Positions 1 through 9,145 of a stretch of 64,000 nt of DNA are shown one piece after another. The stretch's first letter is position 1, and every line of letters begins with the position of its first letter. A model generated the notes under the pieces. The model was given only the letters and a program-made list of their open reading frames with translations, was not told the origin of the DNA and did not search any database. A program made the translations under genes and the position numbers. Location of the stretch: positions 62,001 to 126,000 of the forward strand of contig NZ_QRGR01000013.1 in assembly GCF_003367245.1 (NCBI RefSeq), written 5' to 3'. The stretch comes from Pontibacter diazotrophicus (lineage in GTDB: Bacteria > Bacteroidota > Bacteroidia > Cytophagales > Hymenobacteraceae).

Positions 1-47
1 GCCAGGGAGCGAAAGCAAACCAACAGGAGGACCTGACAGGCGGTGCG

Positions 48-509
48 ATGGCTACTTTTATGCCGCACCTGCTGGTGCAGCTTGTTGCCCTTCTGGCTGC
101 CTCGGGCGGGCTTATACTGCTGGCCCTTTCGCAGTGGCCCGGCATAGTATTCGCTTTGCTGTTTCTGCTCTTTCAGGTGAGCCTTCATTTTTTCATTAAG
201 TCCACCAACACTTATGTGCAGTCTGTTCCGGTAAAATCGCTACAGGTTGGAACGCAGGTGGTGCAGTCAGCCTTTGTGGTGATGGGCATTGTGGCCCTTT
301 CTATACTGTTCTGGTGGCTATTTGAGTGGTGCTTATTCCATTTGGAGAACGGGAGTAGTGGAAGTGACTTTTATTTTGACTTACATGGTGTCGTGCTGTC
401 GCTCGTGCCGGAACTGCTTTGGATGGGATTAGTGGGAGAGGGGTTACGACAGCTCTTCCCACTCCTTAAGAAAGTGGCTTTGACAAAGTATTTCACCACA
501 TCAGATTAA
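48..509 (+). CDS. Hypothetical integral membrane protein (start uncertain)
   Basis: A 153-residue very hydrophobic protein with three to four predicted membrane segments (about residues 8-25, 28-50, 68-95 and 112-135). I do not recognise a family. The reading frame stays open to the left edge of the window, so the gene may start further upstream. The sequence AGGAGG at 25-30 is 17 bases from the ATG at 48, which is too far for a normal ribosome site, so the start is unsettled. It lies just upstream of the AAA+ ATPase gene on the same strand and could be cotranscribed with it. Confidence 0.6.
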   Translation: MATFMPHLLVQLVALLAASGGLILLALSQWPGIVFALLFLLFQVSLHFFIKSTNTYVQSVPVKSLQVGTQVVQSAFVVMGIVALSILFWWLFEWCLFHLENGSSGSDFYFDLHGVVLSLVPELLWMGLVGEGLRQLFPLLKKVALTKYFTTSD

Positions 510-590
510 GCTTACGTACATAAACTTTAAGCTGCAAAATTGATTCAACTGCATCAGCGTGATGATGCTAAAGATAAATACAAAAGATAC

Positions 591-2117
591 ATGAACTACA
601 AAAACATACCAGCCGAGAAGCTTTTACAGATAAAAACACTGGGCCAGCTGAAGGCTGCCGGCTATGAGCCGCAGTCGGTAAAGCAGGAGCTTCGCACTAA
701 CCTGATTACGAAGCTGCAGAACAAAGAAGAAGTTTTTCCCGGCATCTGGGGTTATGAAGAAACCGTTATTCCGGACATGCAGCGCGCCATTCTGTCGATG
801 CACCACATCAACCTGCTGGGTTTGCGGGGGCAGGCCAAAACACGTATTGCGCGGCAGATGGTGGATTTGCTGGATGAGTATATCCCGGTAGTAAAAGGCT
901 CCGAACTGAACGACGATCCGCTGCAACCACTCTCGCGCTTCGCTAAGGATACCGTGCAGGAGCATGGCGACGATACCCCTATCAGCTGGATGCACCGCTC
1001 GGATCGCTATACCGAAAAGCTGGCCACACCGGATGTTTCCGTGGCTGACCTTATTGGTGATGCGGACCCAATAAAAGCCGCGACCATGAAGCTGCCATAC
1101 TCTGATGAGCGGGTGATTCACTTTGGCTTGATTCCGCGTTCGCATCGGGGCATATTCGTTATCAACGAGTTGCCGGATTTACAGGCGCGCATCCAGGTGT
1201 CGCTCTTTAACATTCTGCAGGAAGGCGATATACAGATACGTGGCTTTAAGGTACGCATGCCATTGGATATCCAGTTTGTGTTCACGGCCAACCCGGAAGA
1301 CTATACCAACCGTGGTTCCATTGTAACACCGCTGAAAGACCGTATCGACTCGCAAATCATCACACACTATCCGAAGACCATTGAGACAGGTAAGAAGATT
1401 ACAAAGCAGGAAGCACGCGTAAAAGAGGGGCAGGGGCAACTGGTGAAGACCAACGACATTATTGGAGACCTGATAGAGCAGGTGGCTTTTGAGGCTCGTG
1501 AGAGTGAGTACGTAGACGCTAAAAGCGGTGTGTCCGCTCGTTTAACTATCTCGGCTTACGAAAACCTGCTGAGTGCTGCGGAGCGTCGTGCTTTAATGAA
1601 TGGCGAAACCTCTACGTATGTGCGTGTGGCAGATTTTCTGAATACAATTCCGGCGGTAACGGGTAAAGTGGAACTGGTGTACGAAGGCGAGCAGGAGGGA
1701 GCCGGGCACGTGGCACAGGTGCTCATGGGCAAAGCCATCCGCACACAGTTCCTGAAGTACTTCCCGGACCCTGATAAAGGCAAGAAATCAAAGCAGGGCA
1801 GCCCGTACAAGAGCATTACAGAGTGGTTTGGCGATGGCAACACTGTAGATATACTAAATGATGCCTCTGAAGCCGATTATAAGAAAGCTGTACAAAACGT
1901 ACCGGGGCTGAAAGGACTGGTGGAGAAGTACCAGCCGGATGCCAAAGGCGATGAAAAACTTTTCCTGATGGAGTTTGCCTTGCACGGCCTCGCCGAGCAT
2001 AGCCAGCTCAGCAAGAACCGCCTCAGCACCGGCCTTCAGTTTAAAGACCTGCTCAGCGGCATGTTCTCCATGCCAAGCTTTGGTAATGAGGAGGAGGATG
2101 AGGACGATAACTTCTAA
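591..2117 (+). CDS. AAA+ ATPase, magnesium chelatase ChlI/MoxR type
   Basis: A 508-residue AAA+ protein. The Walker A loop reads GLRGQAKT. The Walker B position reads GIFVINELPDL, so the usual Asp before Glu is Asn. Sensor 1 is the Asn of FTANPEDY and a likely arginine finger lies in LKDRID. These features place it in the MoxR/ChlI helix-2-insert clade; such proteins act as remodelling ATPases, often with a von Willebrand A-domain partner. No such partner is adjacent here. I prefer the ATG at 591 to the in-frame ATG at 540 because homologues of this type begin close to the NIPAEKL segment. The C-terminus is a highly acidic tail. It ends at a bidirectional terminator. Confidence 0.85.
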   Translation: MNYKNIPAEKLLQIKTLGQLKAAGYEPQSVKQELRTNLITKLQNKEEVFPGIWGYEETVIPDMQRAILSMHHINLLGLRGQAKTRIARQMVDLLDEYIPVVKGSELNDDPLQPLSRFAKDTVQEHGDDTPISWMHRSDRYTEKLATPDVSVADLIGDADPIKAATMKLPYSDERVIHFGLIPRSHRGIFVINELPDLQARIQVSLFNILQEGDIQIRGFKVRMPLDIQFVFTANPEDYTNRGSIVTPLKDRIDSQIITHYPKTIETGKKITKQEARVKEGQGQLVKTNDIIGDLIEQVAFEARESEYVDAKSGVSARLTISAYENLLSAAERRALMNGETSTYVRVADFLNTIPAVTGKVELVYEGEQEGAGHVAQVLMGKAIRTQFLKYFPDPDKGKKSKQGSPYKSITEWFGDGNTVDILNDASEADYKKAVQNVPGLKGLVEKYQPDAKGDEKLFLMEFALHGLAEHSQLSKNRLSTGLQFKDLLSGMFSMPSFGNEEEDEDDNF

Positions 2118-2148
2118 CCCGGTTCAGAGTTACAGGTAAATACGATAA

Positions 2149-2179
2149 GAAAGGCAGGAGTTTAACGCTCCTGCCTTTC
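2149..2179. terminator. Bidirectional intrinsic terminator
   Basis: A perfect 12-bp stem (GAAAGGCAGGAG at 2149-2160 with its complement at 2168-2179) and a 7-base loop lie between the convergent AAA+ gene and the small hypothetical gene. A-rich and T-rich flanks allow use in both directions. Confidence 0.85.
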
Positions 2180-2183
2180 TTTA

Positions 2184-2474
2184 TTATTGTTCAATAAGTT
2201 CTGCTGCAATCTGCTCCCACTCCTCGTCTAAAGAGACAGACGGTCGTTTTCTGCCTGCCTTTCTGTACCAGTAGTCTGCATTCCAGGTATCACCTTCTTT
2301 GCGGTGCAGGTAGGCGTGTATCCAGGCGGCGTCTTTGTCAGGCAGGTCCTGTATCAGTTCATGTGACTTATCCCAATCGCCTTTCCCATCATACCACAGC
2401 GCCTGCAGGTATACAGAAGCCTCTGCTGGTGGTGTGTTATTGTCTAAGCTCTGTTGGAAAGTCTGTAGATTCAT
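2184..2474 (-). CDS. Conserved hypothetical protein, about 96 residues
   Basis: A soluble, Trp-rich, helical 96-residue protein containing LQALWYDGKGDWDKSHELIQ and an HAYLHRKEGD segment, which resemble a single tetratricopeptide-like helical hairpin unit. I recognise it as the kind of short protein found in many Bacteroidota but cannot name a function. The preferred start is the ATG at 2474 (MNLQTFQQ); an upstream in-frame start would add nine residues of poor quality. It converges on the AAA+ gene. Confidence 0.7.
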   Translation of the reverse strand: MNLQTFQQSLDNNTPPAEASVYLQALWYDGKGDWDKSHELIQDLPDKDAAWIHAYLHRKEGDTWNADYWYRKAGRKRPSVSLDEEWEQIAAELIEQ

Positions 2475-2589
2475 TGTATAGTTTGATTTTGCAGGAGACA
2501 CTTTCAGGTAATTATTTTCTCTAAGATAGAAAATTAGTTGAACGGGTTTTGTTGCTGTTTAGATTACAATTATACGTTGTTACAGAGCT

Positions 2590-3363
2590 TTAGCGAAGCA
2601 GATAAGCTGAGAAAGTAAAGTTCAGGTAAAAGTTGTCCGGCTCAATGGCTGGCATGTTCTGAACAGTTCTTTGGCTATGTACCTCCCGCCACGGTGTATC
2701 GCTAAAACTGAAATTGTAACCAGAATCGATTCCTAGAGCTAACGTATATCCTCTTGTTTTAAGGTTCTCTTTTCTTCCGAGCCGGTACTGAAACCGTACA
2801 CCCACATTAGCTATTTCATCAAGAGATACACTTTCTAATGCGACGGAGCTACTGTTAGCGGAGGGGGTTGTCAGCAGGTCATCGAAATCAGGAGAAGCAC
2901 GCGTGTCTGTGTTATAGGTAAGGCGCATGTCGTTGAAACGTGGCCCACCAAAAGCCTGCAACTGGAAACGGTTCGTGTTGAGTAGCGACAAATGTATATT
3001 GGCACCAAAAGACAGCATGGTTAGCCTAAGAAAAGCATGCGGATCAGCTGCAAAGCTATCAAACGAATATCCACTGCTTACATCGAATGATGCTCCAAGG
3101 CCACCATAAATTTCAGAGTAAAGGCTGAGGTTAAAGGTCGTTGATGACTCCTCCAGTTTTCCTATTTCCAGTGCCTGCAGGCGGCTGTTTATCGCTTTCA
3201 AGTTCATATTGGCAGCGCCAAGCCCAAAAGTAGCCCCTATCTTACTTAAACCAGTTTTGGAAGGCTGATCTTCTGACAACGCCTCCTGCGTTTGTGCCCG
3301 CAGGGGAGAATGGGCGATGAAAAGAATAAAGCAAAGGGCACATACTGTAAAATTTGTTTTCAT
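2590..3363 (-). CDS. Secreted outer-membrane beta-barrel-like protein
   Basis: A 257-residue protein with an N-terminal signal peptide (MKTNFTVCALCFILFIAHSP, cleavage near LRAQ). The rest alternates polar and hydrophobic residues and ends in an aromatic-rich strand (FYLNFTFSAYLLR), as expected of an outer-membrane barrel closing with a C-terminal beta signal. No specific family is recognised. It is a single gene with about 260 bases of non-coding sequence upstream. Confidence 0.7.
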   Translation of the reverse strand: MKTNFTVCALCFILFIAHSPLRAQTQEALSEDQPSKTGLSKIGATFGLGAANMNLKAINSRLQALEIGKLEESSTTFNLSLYSEIYGGLGASFDVSSGYSFDSFAADPHAFLRLTMLSFGANIHLSLLNTNRFQLQAFGGPRFNDMRLTYNTDTRASPDFDDLLTTPSANSSSVALESVSLDEIANVGVRFQYRLGRKENLKTRGYTLALGIDSGYNFSFSDTPWREVHSQRTVQNMPAIEPDNFYLNFTFSAYLLR

Positions 3364-3631
3364 AGGGTAGGTTTTGTGTTTTGTTACTGCCTATAGTCCG
3401 GCAGCGGATGGAACACCACGGCACACTGGCTGGAACATGACATCTTACAGAAAGATAAGCAATTGATGTTAAAACACTACTCTGATCTTTCTGTTTAATC
3501 CAGCCATGGTAGCAATTCACAGTGAGGGCATCGTGCAGCAGCCTTAAATTCATACAGCTACAGATCCACCCCTGCTGTATTCTTCACTCAATTCAGCAAC
3601 TCTGATCCTGAAAATAAAGTAGCCTGTGGAT

Positions 3632-4366
3632 ATGGGACATGTTTCGTTATGGCCGGTTCTGGTGTTGGTGCTCATTCACCTTTTGGGGAGCAGGCTCCGC
3701 TTTTTGCATGGTTTTCCCAGGAGTGTCTGGTTATCCGGTGCCGGTGGCGTATCTGTGGCGTATGTTTTCATGCACCTTTTTCCGGAACTGCATGAAGGGC
3801 AGGAACACATGGAGGAAAATGTATTCTGGGCGGAGGAATTCCTGAAGCACCATGTTTACCTGGTGGCGCTTATCGGGTTGGCTACTTTTTATGGTTTGGA
3901 GCGCTCTGTTGTATCGGCAAAACGGGAACTGGTAAAAAAAGACAGCCGCAAAGTGGAGGCACCCAAGGGTGTGTTCTGGGTGCACATTGGCTCCTTTGCG
4001 CTTTACAACGCTATCATCGGATATGTTCTGTTTCAGCGGGAGGAGACTCCCTCACAATCCATCCTGTTGTTCACTATCGCGATGGCCCTTCACTTTCTTG
4101 TGAATGATTATGCCTTACAAGAGCACCATAAGGAAACATACAGAAAGTACGGCCAATGGGTACTGGTGCTGGCGCTGTTGCTCGGGTGGTCGGTGGGGTA
4201 TATACAAGAAGTGAATAAAACCACGGTTTTTATCCTGACTGCCTTTATAGGTGGGGGTGTTATCCTGAACGTGCTGAAGGAAGAGCTGCCCGAAGAGCGG
4301 GAAAGCCGTTATTGGGCTTTCCTGCTCGGAGCCGGGGCTTATGCTATACTTTTGCTGTCTCTGTAG
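3632..4366 (+). CDS. Polytopic membrane protein, possibly ZIP-like
   Basis: A 244-residue protein with seven or so membrane segments. Histidine and acidic residues sit at segment boundaries (HLFPELHEGQEH near residue 48, and LHFLVNDYALQEHHKE near residue 152), which recalls metal-binding sites in ZIP-type transporters, but the match is weak and the function is unknown. An in-frame GTG at 3626 is a possible alternative start; the ATG at 3632 is preferred. The 3' end overlaps the convergent symporter gene by 23 bases with no terminator between them. Confidence 0.65.
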   Translation: MGHVSLWPVLVLVLIHLLGSRLRFLHGFPRSVWLSGAGGVSVAYVFMHLFPELHEGQEHMEENVFWAEEFLKHHVYLVALIGLATFYGLERSVVSAKRELVKKDSRKVEAPKGVFWVHIGSFALYNAIIGYVLFQREETPSQSILLFTIAMALHFLVNDYALQEHHKETYRKYGQWVLVLALLLGWSVGYIQEVNKTTVFILTAFIGGGVILNVLKEELPEERESRYWAFLLGAGAYAILLLSL

Positions 4367-5648
4367 GTGGGTGCAACTGGCCCTCTGTGCGGGCCACCAT
4401 CATTGATACCGTGGCATCGCCGGTTACATTCACGGTGGTGCGGCACATGTCGAGTATTCGGTCAGGGGCAAGTATCAGGGCAATGCCTTCTACGGGTATG
4501 CCAGCCTGCTGCAGTACAATCACCAGCATCACGGTACCGGCACCCGGCACGGCGGCAGCGCCGATAGAAGCCAGTGTCGCGGTCATCACAATTCCCAGCT
4601 GCGCCATAATATCCAGTTCAATACCGTAAGCCTGGGCAATAAAAACGGCTGCCACAGACTGGTAGAGGCTGGTGCCATCCATGTTGATGGTAGCTCCTAA
4701 GGGCAGCACAAAACTTGTTATTTCCCTGTTTATTCCTAAGTTCTTTTCAGCACACTCCATGGTAACAGGCAGCGTGGCAGCGCTGGAGGAAGTGGAAAAT
4801 GCCAGCATCTGTGCCGGGAATATACCTTTAAAAAAGTCTTTATACTTTGTTTTGCCAACAAACACGGCCAGCAGCGGATAAACTGCAAATACCATGGTGG
4901 CCAGACCCGCTATTACCACCAGGCAGTAGTAGCCCAGCACCAGCAGCAGCTCTACAGCAGCTCCGGGGTCATCGCCGGCAAACTCTACCACCAAACCGGC
5001 AAGGAGGGCAAACACACCATAAGGGGCCGTTTTCATAATGATGTCGACGATCTTCAGGATAACGAGATTCACGCCTTCGAAAAAATCATTGACCGGCGCG
5101 GCTTTATCCGGTGGAATCATGATGAGGGCGATGCCAAACAGGAGCGCAAAGAAGATAACCTGTAGCATGGCGCCGTTGTTGGTGAGGGCACCGAAGATAT
5201 TATCAGGCACAATGTCTACAAGCGGCTGCAGTGGCCCCTGCTGCTCCACGGCGGCGGCATCAGTGGACTTCTGGGTAGTGGTGGCGGCAAACTGTTGGTT
5301 GAACTCTTCCCGCTTTTCTGCTGAAAAAGCCTTGCCAGGCTCCGTAATGTTTACCAGCACCAGGCCCAGTACCACTGCCACCACGGTAGTCATCAGGTAA
5401 ATACCAATTGTTTTGGAGCCGATACGGGAGAGCCTGCTCACATCGCTGAGGCTGGAGACACCTGTAATCAGCGACACCAGTACCAGTGGCACGGCAATAA
5501 GTTTCAGCAGGTTGATAAAGATAGTGCCAAAGGGCTGAATCCAGGCGGTGGTGAAGTCTACAAGGCCAAGGGAGCTGGCAAGCATTCCCCAAATAATGCC
5601 CAGGGCCATGCCAATCAGGATTTGCCAGTGTAAAGCAAGTTTCTTCAT
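4344..5648 (-). CDS. Dicarboxylate/amino acid:cation symporter (DAACS/GltP type)
   Basis: A 434-residue inner-membrane symporter that should import glutamate, aspartate or C4-dicarboxylates with Na+ or H+. The serine-rich re-entrant loop (STSSSAATLPVTMECAEKN), the NMDGTSLYQSVAAVF segment and the DRILDMCRTTVNVTGD substrate-binding segment are diagnostic of the family. The start MKKLALHW at 5648 is preferred; a longer reading frame upstream has no family support. A paralogue lies at 31146-32585. Its 3' end overlaps the convergent membrane-protein gene by 23 bases. Confidence 0.92.
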   Translation of the reverse strand: MKKLALHWQILIGMALGIIWGMLASSLGLVDFTTAWIQPFGTIFINLLKLIAVPLVLVSLITGVSSLSDVSRLSRIGSKTIGIYLMTTVVAVVLGLVLVNITEPGKAFSAEKREEFNQQFAATTTQKSTDAAAVEQQGPLQPLVDIVPDNIFGALTNNGAMLQVIFFALLFGIALIMIPPDKAAPVNDFFEGVNLVILKIVDIIMKTAPYGVFALLAGLVVEFAGDDPGAAVELLLVLGYYCLVVIAGLATMVFAVYPLLAVFVGKTKYKDFFKGIFPAQMLAFSTSSSAATLPVTMECAEKNLGINREITSFVLPLGATINMDGTSLYQSVAAVFIAQAYGIELDIMAQLGIVMTATLASIGAAAVPGAGTVMLVIVLQQAGIPVEGIALILAPDRILDMCRTTVNVTGDATVSMMVARTEGQLHPPTETAKV

Positions 5649-5863
5649 ACGTAGTTTTGTTCGGAACTGCGCAGGGCAGCACGCTCTTCTTAATAAAGTA
5701 TGATTTTGTTTTAAAGAGCTTAGTACCAATAAGCCGGGACAGGCAATGCAGAAACATCCCTTTGGGCACAGAACGGCTCTTAGGTAAAGCTACGTAAAAT
5801 TACTCAGGTAGCGGGTTTAAAGTTGGAAAGATACTGCTACAACTGTTTAAAGTACATCGTTTA

Positions 5864-5924
5864 GATTTCTGACAAAACAAAAGAAGCCGCTCTCGGAGCG
5901 GCTTCTTTTGTTTTGTCAGAAATC
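5864..5924 (-). terminator. Very long perfect terminator palindrome
   Basis: Two perfectly complementary 29-base arms (5864-5892 and 5896-5924) flank a 3-base loop. The core is the GC-rich GAAGCCGCTC stem and both A/T tracts are folded into the arms. It starts 10 bases beyond the cyclophilin stop codon. Confidence 0.9.
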
Positions 5925-5934
5925 AGGAAGAGGA

Positions 5935-6393
5935 CTATTCCTCGTTTACAACAATCTTCTCAATTCTGTCGTTGGCTTTGATTTGGTCAATCACCTCATC
6001 GCCCTCCACTACTTTGCCAAACACGGTATGGTTGCGGTCTAAATGCGCCGTGTTTTTGCGGCTGTGCACGATAAAGAACTGTGAGCCACCTGTGTTGCGG
6101 CCGGCATGTGCCATACTCAGCACACCACGGTCGTGGTACTGATTTTCGCCTGTCAGTTCGCAGTCAATTTTATAGCCCGGGCCGCCTGTGCCAGGTACAC
6201 CTTTCGCGCCTTCGCGTGAGTTAGGGCAGCCACCCTGTATCACGAAATCAGGAATAACACGGTGGAATGTAAGCCCATCGTAGAAGCCTTTCTTGGCCAG
6301 ATCTACAAAGTTTTGTACTGTTTTGGGAGCATCTTTCTCAAAGAACTCAACTTTCATCACACCTTTGCCAGTATGTATTTCTGCAGTTTTCAT
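5935..6393 (-). CDS. Cyclophilin-type peptidyl-prolyl cis-trans isomerase
   Basis: A 152-residue single-domain cyclophilin without a signal peptide, hence cytoplasmic. The signature residues are present: [13 protein letters not shown] (catalytic Arg and Phe), [10 protein letters not shown] and a [20 protein letters not shown] segment. It speeds proline isomerisation in protein folding. The start [11 protein letters not shown] fits the usual short N-terminus. A candidate -7 promoter element lies 35 bases upstream, and the gene ends at the long terminator palindrome. Confidence 0.95.
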   Translation of the reverse strand: MKTAEIHTGKGVMKVEFFEKDAPKTVQNFVDLAKKGFYDGLTFHRVIPDFVIQGGCPNSREGAKGVPGTGGPGYKIDCELTGENQYHDRGVLSMAHAGRNTGGSQFFIVHSRKNTAHLDRNHTVFGKVVEGDEVIDQIKANDRIEKIVVNEE

Positions 6394-6428
6394 GGTTTGA
6401 TATTTTTCTTGTAAAACAATGTTGATAA

Positions 6429-6436
6429 CAAAAGTA
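6429..6436 (-). promoter_or_regulatory. Candidate -7 element for the cyclophilin gene
   Basis: The minus strand reads TACTTTTG, matching the Bacteroidota TAnnTTTG element, 35 bases before the start codon. I see no clear -33 TTTG, so this is a weak call on a motif that also occurs by chance. Confidence 0.35.
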
Positions 6437-6546
6437 CTGATTTTATAGTTTAATAAGGCTAAAGCCTGCCGCTTTGAGGCGTTAGACTTTGCTGATACCC
6501 GACAGAGGCTCAGTTGAATTTAAAGCACTAACTGTACACAAACACT

Positions 6547-7209
6547 ATGAAAAAAACGACAATTGCAGCATATGGCTTCACCTTGTTCTTAAGCTTTAAC
6601 CTTATGAGCTGTAATTCAGGTGGAGGAGATGACCATCAACAGAATGAATTGCAGGAGGAGGCGCTGACCCCTACCGGCCGTCAGGAGGCTGACAGCAGAG
6701 GAGTAACGCCAGGTACAGGTCTTGAACCGGTCTCGCCTGATGATGGGGCAAACCTGAGCCATACTGACCCGAATATTGGCGGCCATGAAATGATGCCGAC
6801 GCAGTTGATTACTGAGAATATTACCTCCGGCATTAATCTCGCCACATTTGCTTCCATTATACGTCACGCTGGTGTGGTGGAGCAACTTGCCGGGGAAGGT
6901 CCTTATACTGTTTTCGCACCTTCGAATGATGCTTTTGAGGCGCTTCCTGAAAATGAACTGGAAAACCTGATGAAGCCTGAAAACAGGGCACGCCTGAGAG
7001 AGGTTGTGAACAATCATGTAGTAGCTGGCGCCTTAACTGCCAACGACCTGCAGGATGGAGCCATGCTGAAAACAGTGGGAGGCGCTCAGTTGCAGGTAAC
7101 AAAGCGTAATAACACGGTAGCTATAAATGGTGCAGAGGTGGAAGAAGCTAATATCATGAGCGAGAATGGTGTGATACACATCGTAGGTAAAGTGCTGGCT
7201 TCTGAATAA
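6547..7209 (+). CDS. Fasciclin-domain lipoprotein
   Basis: A 220-residue lipoprotein with lipobox LMSC (Cys 22) followed by an acidic linker. Residues from about 80 to 218 form one fasciclin (FAS1) domain, recognisable from LATFASIIRHAGVVEQL, GPYTVFAPSNDAFEALP and the NGVIHIVGKVLAS C-terminal strand. FAS1 domains mediate adhesion in cell-surface proteins. It is monocistronic and ends in a terminator shared with the convergent subtilase gene. Confidence 0.92.
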   Translation: MKKTTIAAYGFTLFLSFNLMSCNSGGGDDHQQNELQEEALTPTGRQEADSRGVTPGTGLEPVSPDDGANLSHTDPNIGGHEMMPTQLITENITSGINLATFASIIRHAGVVEQLAGEGPYTVFAPSNDAFEALPENELENLMKPENRARLREVVNNHVVAGALTANDLQDGAMLKTVGGAQLQVTKRNNTVAINGAEVEEANIMSENGVIHIVGKVLASE

Positions 7210-7223
7210 CAGCATTAACAGAA

Positions 7224-7279
7224 AAATCTAAAAGAGAAAGGCAGGTGAGTTAACTCACCTGCCTTTCTCTTTTAGATTT
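7224..7279. terminator. Perfect 56-base palindromic bidirectional terminator
   Basis: Arms 7224-7251 and 7252-7279 are exact reverse complements with no spacer. The GC-rich core (AGGCAGGTGAG) is flanked by A/T tracts that also pair. It separates the convergent fasciclin and subtilase genes. Confidence 0.9.
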
Positions 7280-7358
7280 CAGGCTTGGCAACAGCTTTTT
7301 TATGCAACAACCCATTGCTGTGGGTTATCATGTTTTAGCCAAGCTTATAAGATTTAGG

Positions 7359-8966
7359 TTATTGTAGCGTACCTGCCAGCTTTATTGCTTCGTAGGCATT
7401 TACAATGCCTCCTGTGCGGCTAAGCTCTGACATGGCCACTCTTTCGCCGGTGCCAGGGTTTATAACAGGTTCAGTTATCTTCGTTACAGAACTTTCAATG
7501 ATATCCTTTATCTGTGTGGCTGACAGATGAGGATAATACGATTTAATCACTGCCGCCAGGCCTGCAACTACCGGCGAAGCCATACTTGTTCCGCTGAATG
7601 GGGCATATTGATTACCACCCGGAACAGTAGAGTAGATGTTGTCACCTGGTGCAAAAACATCTACTATGTCTTTACCATAATTAGAAAAAGGAGCAACCAA
7701 AGTACGCTCCGTAGGGCCATTGGCGCCAACCGTAATCATGTTAGGAGCTTTCTTGTTGCCTTTGATGGACAGCGGGTTCGGGAAATAAGGTTCTACATCG
7801 ATGTCTTTGCTCTCGTTTCCTGCAGCCCGAACTATAAGCACGTCATTTTTCTCTGCATACTTAATGGCGTCTTCCACCCATTCCCTTTCAGGAGAAAAAG
7901 ACTTTCCGAAGCTCATGTTAATGATTTTAGCACCGTTATCAACCGCATAGCGAATAGCCAGGGCTATATCCTTGTCATGCTCATCGCCATCGGGCACCGC
8001 TCTGATCATCATTATTTTTACTGCGCTGGCTACACCGTCTACACCCAAACCATTGCCTCTGGCAGCACCTATAATGCCTGCCACGTGCGTACCGTGCGAT
8101 GGGTCACCGGCCATAACGTTATTGTTACCGTAGTAGCGGTCCTTCAGACTGCTGTAGTTGTCTTCTACCACCATGCCACGGTAATCTGCCGGAGGTGTCA
8201 AAGGAGCCTGCAAATTCGTTTTCAGGCTATCAGTATAGTGCTGCAGCAGCATAGGGAGCTCTTTGTTGGTGGCGCCCGGTTTCACTCTGTCAAAGACAAG
8301 TCCATAAATCATTTTCCCCTGCTCCACCCTTGGATCGTCAGCTTTAAGCGAGTCCAGATCCTGTACTGTATAGGTGTCTTTCTGAATAAGTGTCGTAAAA
8401 AAGGCATCTACGCGAGGCAAAACATCGAGCAGGCTATACATCATCTCCACCTCTTTACCGGCTTCTGACACCTCTGTTGCGTGTGCCTTGCTATTAAGCC
8501 AGACCTGGTACAGGTTTCGGTCCTTCCTTTTCACCTGCTTTTCGGAGGTTACTCCTTCAAACTTGTCTTTGTACTTAAAGTAAATCCGCTCACTTTCGTA
8601 AGAATCTTTCGTTACGTTTTTGTCAGGAGTGTCTGCACCTAAAAAATTCCACCCGTAGATGTCTCCGGCATAGCCGTTTTTGTCAGGGTCTAACGAGCCG
8701 CCTGCAGTTTCAAGGCGGTTCCGCCATAAAACTGATCGCAGGTCTTCGTGCAGGGTATCAATGCCACTGTCTATTACAGCGACTAAAACAGGTTCCGGTT
8801 GTTTGTTTTGCAGGAGCTCCTGGTACGCCTTCTCTATGCTGATGCCGTATACGCCATCAGTCTGTTGGTCCAGCAGGTGCCAGTTTTGCGGTACCGTCTG
8901 TACAGTCTGGCCAAAAGCAACTCCTGTAGAAAGGACAAATGCAAAGGCTGCAATTATTTTCTTCAT
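7359..8966 (-). CDS. S8 family serine peptidase (subtilase), secreted
   Basis: A 535-residue subtilase with a signal peptide (MKKIIAAFAFVLSTGVAFGQ). Counting from the ATG at 8966, the catalytic residues are Asp 66 (VAVIDSGID), His 291 (DPSHGTHVAG), oxyanion Asn 384 (AAGNES) and Ser 461 (FSGTSMASPVVAG). The Asp-His distance is about 225 residues, far more than the usual 30-60, owing to a charged insertion. It is presumably exported to the periplasm or outside. The gene is monocistronic. Confidence 0.93.
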   Translation of the reverse strand: MKKIIAAFAFVLSTGVAFGQTVQTVPQNWHLLDQQTDGVYGISIEKAYQELLQNKQPEPVLVAVIDSGIDTLHEDLRSVLWRNRLETAGGSLDPDKNGYAGDIYGWNFLGADTPDKNVTKDSYESERIYFKYKDKFEGVTSEKQVKRKDRNLYQVWLNSKAHATEVSEAGKEVEMMYSLLDVLPRVDAFFTTLIQKDTYTVQDLDSLKADDPRVEQGKMIYGLVFDRVKPGATNKELPMLLQHYTDSLKTNLQAPLTPPADYRGMVVEDNYSSLKDRYYGNNNVMAGDPSHGTHVAGIIGAARGNGLGVDGVASAVKIMMIRAVPDGDEHDKDIALAIRYAVDNGAKIINMSFGKSFSPEREWVEDAIKYAEKNDVLIVRAAGNESKDIDVEPYFPNPLSIKGNKKAPNMITVGANGPTERTLVAPFSNYGKDIVDVFAPGDNIYSTVPGGNQYAPFSGTSMASPVVAGLAAVIKSYYPHLSATQIKDIIESSVTKITEPVINPGTGERVAMSELSRTGGIVNAYEAIKLAGTLQ

Positions 8967-9108
8967 GCTATAGTTTATGTGTGATGTCAAATTTTAATCC
9001 TTCTAAAGCGATTACTGTGCCAATTCTAATTTTGCCGCTTAACTCGAAATAGCCATCAGGCCGGTAGTAAGGGGCGGAGATATCGCCCTTGCTCTCAGAT
9101 AAAGCGTG

Positions 9109-9116
9109 CAAAGATA
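9109..9116 (-). promoter_or_regulatory. Candidate -7 element for the subtilase gene
   Basis: The minus strand reads TATCTTTG, a full TAnnTTTG match in the gap before the subtilase gene, about 140 bases from the start codon. No clear -33 element. Confidence 0.35.
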
Positions 9117-9145
9117 GTAAAAGTACATGCTGCTGGACTATGGCT

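Noticed and set aside
25..47. AGGAGG at 25-30 as ribosome site for the gene at 48
   Set aside because: A 17-base gap to the ATG is too long, and Shine-Dalgarno sites are rare in this phylum.
7527..8468. 313-codon plus-strand open frame opposite the subtilase
   Set aside because: Shadow of the subtilase gene, rich in Arg, His and Cys, no family resemblance.
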